DNA of 15,325 nucleotides from Prevotellaceae bacterium UBA6858 (GTDB lineage: Bacteria; Bacteroidota; Bacteroidia; Bacteroidales; Bacteroidaceae), in the NCBI GenBank assembly GCA_002451695.1, contig DKDC01000016.1, positions 1-15,325 on the forward strand, read 5' to 3'. The translations under genes were made by a program, and so were the position numbers. Shown here piece by piece: positions 1 through 7,399 of this stretch. The notes beneath the pieces were generated by a model that was not told the origin of the DNA, made no database searches, and saw only the letters and a program-made list of their open reading frames with translations. Each line of letters starts with the position of its first letter. Position 1 is the stretch's first letter.

Positions 1-57
1 TCAGACATAATTCAAACTACATCGGACGTAGTTTTTCCTGTGTCCGATGCAGTTTTC
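1..57. repeat. 21-base-period tandem array, copy 0 (cut by window edge)
   Basis: Two complete units and the end of a third repeat at exactly 21 bases (1-15 partial, 16-36, 37-57). Unit 16-36 holds the core CTACATCGGACGTAG, which has self-complementary ends CTAC/GTAG. Unit 37-57 carries the reverse-complement core GTCCGATG. The same period and core occur at 7205-7288, 11644-11727 and 15293-15325. It lies beyond the 3' end of the hydrolase operon. Any matching palindrome would be left of the window. This is seen directly in the sequence; function is unknown. Confidence 0.85.
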
Positions 58-229
58 GCGGCTTAGGTATATCAAAATTCTGTTCTGGAAAAGGGACCCC
101 TCAAATTAGCTGTTTTATGCCACTTTTACATGGAAGCCGCCAGTACAACAGACTAAAAGCATCATTTGTTTGGACAAACTATACAAAATCCACATGAACT
201 GCCTCCGACATCACCCTTCGCTAATACAT

Positions 230-260
230 CAAAGCCACGCCTGTTTGGGGCGTGGCTTTG
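230..260 (-). terminator. Probable terminator hairpin of the esterase/hydrolase operon
   Basis: A perfect 12-base stem, CAAAGCCACGCC (230-241) with GGCGTGGCTTTG (249-260), encloses a seven-base loop. It begins 25 bases past the stop codon of the last operon gene. On the minus strand no long T run follows the stem (ATGTATT), so it may be an imperfect intrinsic terminator or a 3'-end stabilising hairpin. Confidence 0.65.
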
Positions 261-285
261 TAGTGCCGTTGTGGCTTACGCCTTA

Positions 286-2928
286 TTAATGGTTGGTGAT
301 TATCGTCTTGTATTTGAAGTCTTTCACCTTGCTGTCGTCCAAAGTGCCGTCAACGTACCACATTACGTGGCAGTCGTTGAACACAGCAAGCGTCTCGTCA
401 ATGGTTGTGGAGGATTTTGTCTCCCACTTGGAGCATACCACGGGGCGGCCGAAACGGTAGGCTACGCTGTTGAGCCAACCGAGTTCCGGGGAGTCCTGCG
501 AGGAGTTGTACGACACGATGTCGCTGAGCTTCCAGCAGAGATACGTAAGGTTCACGCTGCCGAAGCCGTGGGTTAGCATATTCCAGCCGTTGCGCTTGCC
601 GTGCACCAAAGCGTCAATGTAGTCGAAATCCGCGCTGAACTTGCTTGTCTGCACGTTGGGGGTGATGAACACAGGACGCTGCGGCGAAACGCTTCTTGCC
701 GCCTCGAACAATTTTGGGACAAGGGCGAGCATCTTGGCGTTGGTAGCCTGTGATGCCGTGCCGGGACGGTTGTAAATCTCCCACGCCTTTATGCGCGGGT
801 CGTTGTTGTAAGTCTTTACCACATCCGACACATAGTTGCAGAGAACCGTGGCATTGCGCGTGGCATAACGGTCATCAAGAAGGGTTGGCAGCACTGTCAT
901 GCCATATTTGGCGGCAGCGTCGAGAACCTCGTTGAAACTTTCGATAAAGGCATCCCTTCCGCCGGCGTAAGTCCTAAAGTCGAGGCGCACCTGCACACTG
1001 TTGTAAATGCCTTTCGGACCTTGGGCCTCTATGCCCGCAACTGCCGCCGCCGGAGTTGAGTAGGAAAGGCCTTTCAACGGCTCATGGTTCACCATTGCCC
1101 AAGCCTTCCACGAAGGCATCTTGTTGGTGTCGCCGTCCTTCACTATATACAGCGGGGTGTTGCTGAAATTCCTGACCTCGGTTGCGTCAAGCTGCGTTGA
1201 AGACACCCAATTGACGTGCAGGGGCGAGAACTCGCTTTGCAGCTTTTGGGTGTTCATGAAAAACAGCGGGCGGTTGTATGCCGCGAAAAGGTTTTCGAGC
1301 TGCGGCGAACCGACCTCCACGCCGTCAGCCATATTAAAGGCGGTTACATCGCTGACCTGCCACAGATAGTTGGCGCAATCGGTCGCGGTGGAGTCGGCCT
1401 GTTGCGCTCCGTCAATCATGGGCGCGGCAAACATGGGCTGATTGGGGAACGTGTAGCGCACATAGCTGAACAGGTATGAGAACACCGACATGAAATCGGC
1501 GGGTTCGCTGGCCGTTGTCTGCTCAAACAGACACCAGCCCGCAAAGCGGGAATCGTTATAGAACCTTTCGATTATATTTGATATGTACAACGCCATAGCG
1601 TTCTTTGACGCCACAAGCTCGCTGCTCGTAAAGAAAATGGGGATGAGCTTTATGCCGGCATTGCTCGCCTTTACGGCCAACGCGCTTATCTTGCTGCGGT
1701 AAGCCGAAGCCCCCTGTGCCGTATAATCCTTGTAGCTAAGGTTCACCGTCATGGTGTTGTAAGCACCGTCCGGGGAATGCTGCGTGAGCCATGTGTCAGC
1801 CTCTGTCAGCGAACCGCCCTTGATGCCTTTCACAGGTACGTCGTTCATCCACTTCCATGCACGGCGCTTTGTCCAACGCTCCGTTATCTCCTTTCCGGGA
1901 TATACTGCCTCGCTGCCTTCTTGGAAACGGAACATCTTTACATATTCAAGCTCGCGCTCGTCAATGGGATCGCCGCCCGCATAAAGTATGTTGTGGAACA
2001 TGGGTTCGTAAGCGTAGTATGCGGAACGCCCCCAACGCACCTCCCAATTGGGGTCGCAAGCGTAAAGCCCCCATGTGTAGAAGCCGATTTTGTGCTTGGA
2101 ATACTCCGAAAGGCTCATAGCCATGCCGGAACCGTTGGTGTGCGTAAGGCATTCGGTGCAGACCAGCGGACGATTGTCGATTTTCTTGAAACGGTTGATT
2201 ACGTAGTTGATGTTGGAACTGTGGCCCTCCTGCATCACGTAGTCGTGGAAATTGTGCAGGTCCATTTCCTTTTCGGCCGCACGGCGCACTGCGGTGTATG
2301 AGTTTTCCGCTGCCGCAGAAATCTCCGGGTCCCAAAGAATAGAGGAAGTTATCGCCTGTGTGCAACCTTCTTCCCTGCACCATTGGGCAATCTTGCGAAT
2401 CCACTCCATCTGCTTGGCGCAGTTCTCGCCTGACATTAGCGGCTCGTTCCATATATCCCACATTATGATGCGTTCGTCGCCACGGAAATAGCGTATGATT
2501 TCCCTAACTTTCTTTTCCATGTCGGCAGAATCGGTTGCGCTTGTAGGTACGTGGGTGAAGCCGAACACAGGGGCGCAGTTCATGCCGTGCTTGTCGGCAA
2601 TCTTTGCATAGTCGTCCACGCTCTGTATGTAATTCCAGCTTCCCGGCCACCAGCGCACCGAATTGTAGCCTATCTGCGCGGCACGCTGCAACGCCTCATC
2701 CTGCGAAACGGCATCGCAAGGCGGTTCGGGATGGTTGATGCCTATTATGGGACTATGGCGGTCAAACCACTCTTGTGCCTGCTGCTCGCTCCATATAGGG
2801 CGTTCGTTAGGATGCTGCTTTGATGAGGTGGCAAGAAAAATCCGCTTGTTCTGCGCGTCCGCCGCTCCGCAGAAGAGCATTGCGGCAAGCGCACACGCCA
2901 TTGTCTTTATGCTTATTTTAATCTGCAT
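286..2928 (-). CDS. Secreted clan GH-A glycoside hydrolase with three barrel-like repeats, two of them degenerate
   Basis: This is an 880-residue exported protein with a signal peptide at about residues 1-25 (cleavage near AADA-QN). Repeat 1 (about 45-335) resembles GH5-like Bacteroidetes proteins often annotated as 1,4-beta-xylanase or cellulase. It has WDIWNEP with acid/base E162, FHDY with H228, NRPLVCTEC with nucleophile E259, and FYTWGLYA. Repeat 2 (about 355-600) and repeat 3 (about 607-870) match repeat 1 in the same order: AYNTMTVNL/IYNSVQVRL starts, GWCLFEQT/AWEIYNRP at the acid/base, and RPLFFMN/RPVVCSK at the nucleophile. Both catalytic glutamates are replaced there, E162 by Q470 and R721, and E259 by N559 and K834. 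H228 becomes Asn in both. It is the last gene of the operon, 7 bases after the upstream esterase gene. It has no C-terminal sorting tail (ends ITNH). The hydrolase fold is well supported; family number and substrate are not determined. Confidence 0.82.
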   Translation of the reverse strand: MQIKISIKTMACALAAMLFCGAADAQNKRIFLATSSKQHPNERPIWSEQQAQEWFDRHSPIIGINHPEPPCDAVSQDEALQRAAQIGYNSVRWWPGSWNYIQSVDDYAKIADKHGMNCAPVFGFTHVPTSATDSADMEKKVREIIRYFRGDERIIMWDIWNEPLMSGENCAKQMEWIRKIAQWCREEGCTQAITSSILWDPEISAAAENSYTAVRRAAEKEMDLHNFHDYVMQEGHSSNINYVINRFKKIDNRPLVCTECLTHTNGSGMAMSLSEYSKHKIGFYTWGLYACDPNWEVRWGRSAYYAYEPMFHNILYAGGDPIDERELEYVKMFRFQEGSEAVYPGKEITERWTKRRAWKWMNDVPVKGIKGGSLTEADTWLTQHSPDGAYNTMTVNLSYKDYTAQGASAYRSKISALAVKASNAGIKLIPIFFTSSELVASKNAMALYISNIIERFYNDSRFAGWCLFEQTTASEPADFMSVFSYLFSYVRYTFPNQPMFAAPMIDGAQQADSTATDCANYLWQVSDVTAFNMADGVEVGSPQLENLFAAYNRPLFFMNTQKLQSEFSPLHVNWVSSTQLDATEVRNFSNTPLYIVKDGDTNKMPSWKAWAMVNHEPLKGLSYSTPAAAVAGIEAQGPKGIYNSVQVRLDFRTYAGGRDAFIESFNEVLDAAAKYGMTVLPTLLDDRYATRNATVLCNYVSDVVKTYNNDPRIKAWEIYNRPGTASQATNAKMLALVPKLFEAARSVSPQRPVFITPNVQTSKFSADFDYIDALVHGKRNGWNMLTHGFGSVNLTYLCWKLSDIVSYNSSQDSPELGWLNSVAYRFGRPVVCSKWETKSSTTIDETLAVFNDCHVMWYVDGTLDDSKVKDFKYKTIITNH

Positions 2929-2935
2929 CGTTATC

Positions 2936-4597
2936 TTATTTCACAAGTTTCTTTTTGTTGCCTATAATATAAACGCCCTTGGGAAGATTTTCCGCGTCCT
3001 TGTCGCCGGCATCACACTTTATCAGCGTTCCGTCTGTGGTGTATATGCCCTTGTTTCCTTTGCCCGCCGCATCAGTGCGCACATTGTCCATGCCAACCAA
3101 ATCGTCAACCAAATCCATCTGGTCGGTGCGGAAAGGAAGTACCGGCAGATTGTTTTCGCCGTAGATGTTGCCTATAGGATAGTCGGCCCAGTTGTAATAT
3201 ATTGCGTACGGACGCAAAGGACGAGTAACGGAAATCTCGAGAGTTTTGTCGCCAACAACCTTTGTTGTCGTTTCGTAGAACTTCCTGTATGTCTTGTCCT
3301 GGAACATGAAGCCCACAGGCACGGAGTCGTTGCGCACATGGATTTTCTTGTCGAATGTTATATAAGCCTTCTTGTACTCAAAGCGGTAGCTTACAGGTTT
3401 GGGCGCATCGGCAACGACATCAAATCCATAAGTGTTTTTAAGTGCGAGCAACGCAAGGCGGCGTCCCACCTCCTGCTTGTTCTTGGGGTGAATGTCAGTT
3501 GGATTGCCCACATCCACTGCGGTTGCCATTCCAGTGCTGTCCATTTGCAGAGAGGTCTTCCACTGGTCCCAGCGCAGTTTCGCCCAATTGGAATTTTCCT
3601 GAAACACCGCCGGTGTCTGATATGCCGCAAGCTGCACGGTGTAGAATGGGAACTTGTAGCCCCAGTCTTTGCGCCAGCTCGAAATAAGGCTGTCCATAAG
3701 TGCCGTGTAATAGCTGCTGCCCCAAGCGTTAGCCTCTCCCTGATACCAAATCGCGCCGCGAATGGGATAGGAAATCATCGGGTGCACCATAGTGTTGTAA
3801 AGAAGCGTGGGAACTTGGAACTCGTTTTTCATATTAAGATATTTGCTCACAGAGTCGCGGTCGAAGTCATACTTTGCGCAATTGTCAAGAGTCCCCTTCA
3901 AGGCGGGAATTGTGCGTGCCGTCTCAAGGCTCACCCACGCCTCGGCGTTCGAGCCGCCATAAGCACACTGTATCAAGCCTATCGGGATGTTGAGTTCCTT
4001 GTAAAGCTCGCGTCCGAAGCAATAAGCCAAAGCCGAGAAATCGGGAATGCTCGACGGCGAGCAGGAAACCCAATTCGACCAAAGATCCGTGTCATCGGCA
4101 GGGTGGTTGCTTTTGCCCGAAGCGGCAACGCTCAGCAACTTTATCATAGGATAGTTCGCGTTCTTTATCTCCTCCTGATAATTGTTCATCAAGCCCCATG
4201 AACCCTGCACCGGCATCTGCATATTTGACTGCCCGGAGCAGAACCAAACCTCGCCAGCGTAAACAGGGTTCATTACGCGGGAGTCAACAACCACGTCCCT
4301 TCCGCCTTTTTTCTCAAGCTCGTAAACGCGGATGGCGTATGACTTTGTGGAAGCCTCCGGCACAGTTACCTTGAAAGAGAAATTGCCGTCCTCGTCGGCA
4401 TATCCGTACACCCTTTGTCCGTCCCAGGTTGCGTTGAACATCATGTAGGCGTTTGGGGAAGCCTTTCCCTTGAAATTGAACACCGACTTCTGCTGCAAAA
4501 CCATTTCGTTTGCATAATATGAAGGCAGGGTTATCTTGGCACTTACGGCAACAGCCGAAAGCGCAGCCAATATGGTTATAAATATTGTCTTTTTCAT
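2936..4597 (-). CDS. Sialate O-acetylesterase-family (SGNH) esterase with C-terminal sorting-type tail
   Basis: This 553-residue secreted esterase has a signal peptide at about 1-20 (AVAVSA). An N-terminal Ig-like domain (about 21-95, LPSYYANEMVLQQ) is typical of the family. The SASA/SGNH catalytic domain shows CSGQSNM with nucleophile S124, AYGGSNAEAW, AIWYQGEAN with E288, and DIHPKNKQEV with D368 and H370. The family removes O-acetyl groups from sialic acids or, in some members, from acetylated polysaccharides such as xylan. The C-terminal extension after the shared LPVLPFRTDQM end (residues 494-553) carries GIYTTDGTLIKC then NLPKGVYIIGNKKKLVK, a Bacteroidetes sorting-type tail absent from the neighbouring paralogue. 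It lies 33 bases downstream of that paralogue and 7 bases upstream of the GH-A gene, so the genes are cotranscribed. Function as an esterase is firm; the acetylated substrate is not known. Confidence 0.9.
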   Translation of the reverse strand: MKKTIFITILAALSAVAVSAKITLPSYYANEMVLQQKSVFNFKGKASPNAYMMFNATWDGQRVYGYADEDGNFSFKVTVPEASTKSYAIRVYELEKKGGRDVVVDSRVMNPVYAGEVWFCSGQSNMQMPVQGSWGLMNNYQEEIKNANYPMIKLLSVAASGKSNHPADDTDLWSNWVSCSPSSIPDFSALAYCFGRELYKELNIPIGLIQCAYGGSNAEAWVSLETARTIPALKGTLDNCAKYDFDRDSVSKYLNMKNEFQVPTLLYNTMVHPMISYPIRGAIWYQGEANAWGSSYYTALMDSLISSWRKDWGYKFPFYTVQLAAYQTPAVFQENSNWAKLRWDQWKTSLQMDSTGMATAVDVGNPTDIHPKNKQEVGRRLALLALKNTYGFDVVADAPKPVSYRFEYKKAYITFDKKIHVRNDSVPVGFMFQDKTYRKFYETTTKVVGDKTLEISVTRPLRPYAIYYNWADYPIGNIYGENNLPVLPFRTDQMDLVDDLVGMDNVRTDAAGKGNKGIYTTDGTLIKCDAGDKDAENLPKGVYIIGNKKKLVK

Positions 4598-4630
4598 GAA
4601 ATTCTGATTATCTCTATATATATTGATGGA

Positions 4631-6112
4631 TTATTTCTTTTTGTCAAGATTTACAAGCTGCATCTCATCGGTGCGGAATGGAAGCACAGGCAGGTTGGTG
4701 TCGCCGTAGATGTTTCCTATCGGGTAGTCAGCCCAGTCGTAGCGAACGGCAGTAATCTTCCCAAGCCCTGCGCCGGTGATGCTTATTGTTGTGGGATTTT
4801 CGAGTTTGGCTTTTCCCTCCACGAACTTGTTGTTTGCATCGCAGAGAATGAAGCCGCAAGCAACGGAGTCGTTCCTCACATGGATTTTGTTGTTGAATTT
4901 GAGTGTGGCTTTGCCCTCCGAGAAACTGTACTTCACAGGAACGGGGGCCTCGCACACGAGATCCTTGAAGCCGTATGTCCTGTTGAGCGCGAGAAGTGCC
5001 ATACGCCTTGCAACCTCCTGCTTGTTCTTTGGGTGGATGTCTTTTACGTTTCCCACATCAACAGCTGTCGCCATGCCAGTGCGCGGAAGCACCAATGTTT
5101 TCCACTGAGACCACCTCAAAGCCGCCCAATTGGATTCGGGCTGAACCGTTACCTGTTTCAAGAACCCTGCAAGCTGAACATAGTAAAACGGGAAATTGTA
5201 GCCCCAAAGCTTTCTCCAGCTTTCTATAAGGTTGTTCATTACCTTTGTATAATAAGGCTGGCCCACATTGTTGCACCCCTGATACCATATAACGCCCTTA
5301 ATGGGAAGCACATGGAGAGGATGAAGCATAGTGTTGTACAGCAAAGTGGGTATCTGCTGCTCGGCACGCTTTGCGTACTTCTGTATTGTGTCGTTCACGA
5401 AGTTGTATTTTCCGTACTTTGCCAGTTCGTCTTTCAGCTCGGGCATGGTCTGCAACGTTTCAAGCCCCATCCATGCCTCCGCGCTTGCACCGCCGTAAGC
5501 AGACTGCACAAGACCGATGGGAACGCGCAGCCGGTCGTAGAGTTCCTTTCCGAAAAGGTATGCCAACGCCGAGAATTTCTCCACGTTCTTCGGCGAGCAA
5601 ACCTCCCACGTTTTCCAAAGTTCGGTGTCATCGGCGGGCTTGTTCTTGTTTGCGAACATCCTTACCTGCAAAAAGCGTATCATGGGGTATTTCGCCGCAT
5701 CAGCCACCTCGCGCGCATTCTCGTTTATCATACCCCAACCCTGCACCGGCATTTCCATGTTCGACTGCCCGGAGCAAAGCCACACCTCGCCGGCATATAC
5801 GTCGGAAAGCACTTTCTCTCCGTCGCCGTCGTTAAAGCTTAGCTTGTATGATTTCATCGACGCGGCGGGCACGCGGAACTTTACCGTGAAGTTTCCCTGC
5901 GCGTCAGCCTTTGCGCTCACGGTCTTGTTATCCCACGAAGCCGTGAACTTAACCACGGAGTTGGGCGATGCCTTGCCCTTGACCGTCATCAGAGCCTTTT
6001 GCTGAAGCACCATATTGTCGGCATAAAACGAAGGCAGCACCACCTTGGAAGATGCGCCGGCAAACATTCCCGCCGCAAGCGCGGCGGCCATTATCCTGTA
6101 CAGTGTTTTCAT
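4631..6112 (-). CDS. Sialate O-acetylesterase-family (SGNH) esterase, tandem paralogue without tail
   Basis: This 493-residue secreted esterase is clearly paralogous to the next gene along its whole length. Shared stretches include LPSFYADNMVLQQ, PADDTELW, SAYGGASAEAW, GMATAVDVGN and YDWADYPIGNIYGD. The signal peptide is at about 1-22. The catalytic domain has CSGQSNM with S117, and DIHPKNKQEV with D358 and H360, so the Ser and Asp/His pair are intact. In the conserved WYQGE block the glutamate is replaced by cysteine (IWYQGCNN, C280). The protein stops soon after LPVLPFRTDEM with NLDKKK and has no sorting-type tail. It sits 27 bases after the lectin-like gene and 33 bases before its paralogue. 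It is probably a product of duplication followed by divergence in substrate preference and location. Esterase activity is likely but the E-to-C change leaves some doubt. Confidence 0.88.
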   Translation of the reverse strand: MKTLYRIMAAALAAGMFAGASSKVVLPSFYADNMVLQQKALMTVKGKASPNSVVKFTASWDNKTVSAKADAQGNFTVKFRVPAASMKSYKLSFNDGDGEKVLSDVYAGEVWLCSGQSNMEMPVQGWGMINENAREVADAAKYPMIRFLQVRMFANKNKPADDTELWKTWEVCSPKNVEKFSALAYLFGKELYDRLRVPIGLVQSAYGGASAEAWMGLETLQTMPELKDELAKYGKYNFVNDTIQKYAKRAEQQIPTLLYNTMLHPLHVLPIKGVIWYQGCNNVGQPYYTKVMNNLIESWRKLWGYNFPFYYVQLAGFLKQVTVQPESNWAALRWSQWKTLVLPRTGMATAVDVGNVKDIHPKNKQEVARRMALLALNRTYGFKDLVCEAPVPVKYSFSEGKATLKFNNKIHVRNDSVACGFILCDANNKFVEGKAKLENPTTISITGAGLGKITAVRYDWADYPIGNIYGDTNLPVLPFRTDEMQLVNLDKKK

Positions 6113-6139
6113 GTTACTGTTGTTTTTGGTCCATGCCGC

Positions 6140-6880
6140 TTATTTCACAAGCACCTTGTACGACACGCCCTTTGCGCTCACGAAATAAATTCCCGGCTCA
6201 AGCACGCTGTCATTGTTAAGTCGCACGCCCTCGTCGTTGTACAAGCTGTAAACATCAACGCCCTCAACCTTGATTACGCGGTTCACAACGGAAACCTTCA
6301 CATTGTTTTCATTCAAAATCTTTGCTACCGACACGGGAACGCCGCTTGCGTCGCACACTTTCCACGCCCACACGGAATTTTCAAGGCCGTAAACGTTGAA
6401 ACCCGGCTGTACGCTTGCGGAGTCCGCCGCAAAGAGGTAGCGGTCATCTGTGCCGTCGCTGTATTTTATCGCAATCTGGTTGTCGTTCAGTTCCTGGATT
6501 GTAAACGGCTTTATTGTGGTGCGGATTGTGGCAGCATTGGGAGTGTAGTAGTTCTCTTTCCATGCGCCCGCGCTGCTTATGTAGCGGCGTGAACTGCGGT
6601 TGCGGAAATAATACGTGCCGCTGTCATCGTTTGCAGCCGCCACAAGCTCCCACTCCTGTTTTGTGTTATCGGACATCTCGTTCACCAAAAAGCTGTAGCC
6701 CGTAGTGGAAGCCCTAAGCGAGTTGTCCTCTATGCACATTTGCGAGTATTCGGGATACGCGCTGGCAATCTTATAATACACCTTGTTGCCGTCAGCGTCT
6801 GTTGAGGGATAGTTTTGGGCTGACAGGCGGTTCACACCGCACAATGCCAGCAAAGAAATAAGCAGGATGCCTTTATTCAT
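6140..6880 (-). CDS. Small secreted ricin/lectin-like protein with T9SS-type C-terminal tail
   Basis: The chosen start gives 246 residues beginning MNKGILLISLLAL, a good signal peptide cleaved near LSAQ-NY. An in-frame ATG 12 codons further upstream would spoil the signal peptide and sits within 3 bases of the -7 box, so it is rejected. Residues about 24-180 contain spaced aromatic motifs: VYYKIAS, QEWELV, GTYYFRNRSSRRYIS, RYLFAA and VWAWKV. These resemble the beta-trefoil (RICIN-type) domains of secreted Bacteroidetes proteins. Residues about 195-246 (VNRVIKVEGVDVYSLYN..GVRL, then LEPGIYFVSAKG..KVLVK) match the pattern of a type A T9SS sorting domain. It is the first gene of the operon, so it may supply glycan binding or surface anchoring to the esterases and hydrolase. 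The fold assignment is by eye and tentative; secretion and tail are well supported. Confidence 0.72.
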   Translation of the reverse strand: MNKGILLISLLALCGVNRLSAQNYPSTDADGNKVYYKIASAYPEYSQMCIEDNSLRASTTGYSFLVNEMSDNTKQEWELVAAANDDSGTYYFRNRSSRRYISSAGAWKENYYTPNAATIRTTIKPFTIQELNDNQIAIKYSDGTDDRYLFAADSASVQPGFNVYGLENSVWAWKVCDASGVPVSVAKILNENNVKVSVVNRVIKVEGVDVYSLYNDEGVRLNNDSVLEPGIYFVSAKGVSYKVLVK

Positions 6881-6913
6881 GATGAAAATTTGCAAATTGG
6901 TTGAACTTGGGTA

Positions 6914-6921
6914 CAAAGTTA
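6914..6921 (-). promoter_or_regulatory. Bacteroidetes -7 box of the operon
   Basis: On the minus strand this reads TAACTTTG, an exact match to the Bacteroidetes -7 consensus TAnnTTTG, 33 bases before the chosen ATG at 6880. No clear TTTG -33 element is visible at 19-23 bases spacing, so a second factor or a weaker -33 may be involved. Confidence 0.65.
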
Positions 6922-7129
6922 ATCTATTTCACACGATAAGTTGTTTTCGTGTATGTTATTTTTTGCGAACATCCTGCAATGCCGCCGTCGCACGCCCCGC
7001 CTTTTTCGTTTTTTTCACGCGGCAGAACGGCAAATCCGGCATCCCCATGTTTGGGCAGGATAACGTACGCGCGTTTCGGATTTCGCAACCAAACACACGG
7101 CACACAATCATTCGGCAAATTCCGTCGCC

Positions 7130-7156
7130 GTGGGGGCGTATTGCATACGCCCCCAC
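7130..7156. repeat. Palindrome of the dispersed repeat, copy A
   Basis: A 12-base stem GTGGGGGCGTAT (7130-7141) pairs perfectly with ATACGCCCCCAC (7145-7156) around TGC. The core GGCGTAT/ATACGCC is shared with palindromes at 11573, 15160 and 15243. It stands 48 bases before the 21-base array at 7205, the same order as in copies B and D. The downstream flank (ACAAATGTCGCAAAACCA) resembles the flank after copy D (ACATTTGGCGCAAAAACA). Confidence 0.85.
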
Positions 7157-7204
7157 AAATGTCGCAAAACCATAATCGCCTGTCCTTTCCCATACACCCA
7201 AATA

Positions 7205-7288
7205 ACCGCATCGGACATGGGAAAAACTATGTCCGATGTAGAAAAAATTATATCAGACATAATTCAAACTACATCAGACCTTTTTTCA
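7205..7288. repeat. 21-base-period tandem array, copy A
   Basis: Four units start at 7205, 7226, 7247 and 7268. Cores are CCGCATCGGACAT, CTATGTCCGATGTAG, TTATATCAGACATAA and CTACATCAGAC. Unit 2 is inverted relative to unit 1, giving a perfect 10-base inverted repeat (CATCGGACAT/ATGTCCGATG) around a 10-base spacer. A-rich tails separate the cores, and the last unit runs into a T tract. Confidence 0.88.
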
Positions 7289-7310
7289 CCCACTCACAAC
7301 ACTCTGAAAA

Positions 7311-7322
7311 GCAAACGTTTGC
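7311..7322. promoter_or_regulatory. Perfect 12-base palindrome resembling a LacI-family operator
   Basis: GCAAACGTTTGC is a perfect palindrome with a central CG, the general form of LacI/PurR-family operators. It is 78 bases beyond the GH2 stop codon and about 390 bases upstream of the operon promoter, an unusual position for an operator. It may be fortuitous. Confidence 0.25.
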
Positions 7323-7399
7323 AAATAAATCTCCAAGCAGGAAAATTCTTCTGAAACCCAACGGTTTACACCTTTTTTCTTGTTTCGGACAAAAGCTGT

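Larger units (their letters stand above)
6881..7399. other. Intergenic region between the GH2 gene and the operon
   Basis: This 519-base stretch has no credible gene. It holds the operon promoter (6914-6921), a strong hairpin (7130-7156), a 21-base-period array (7205-7288) and a 12-base perfect palindrome (7311-7322). I see nothing I can name in 6960-7129. No convincing intrinsic terminator for the GH2 gene is present; GCAAACGTTTGC followed by TTTT on the minus strand is the only weak candidate. Confidence 0.7.

Noticed and set aside
166..576. 136-codon plus-strand frame at the left end
   Set aside because: It runs through the terminator hairpin and the 3' end of the GH-A gene, where the minus-strand reading is clearly coding.
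2735..4201. 488-codon plus-strand open frame opposite the GH-A and esterase genes
   Set aside because: It spans the junction of two well-supported minus-strand genes and has no family motif; it reflects codon bias.
4880..5842. 320-codon plus-strand open frame opposite the upstream esterase
   Set aside because: Antisense to a gene with clear SGNH motifs; composition is typical of a shadow frame.
6878..6916. Upstream in-frame ATG for the lectin-like gene
   Set aside because: It would place a polar stretch before the signal peptide and start inside the -7 box; the ATG at 6880 is better.
7205..7288. CRISPR array
   Set aside because: The units are contiguous 21-mers with variable cores, no unique spacers of constant length, and no cas genes.
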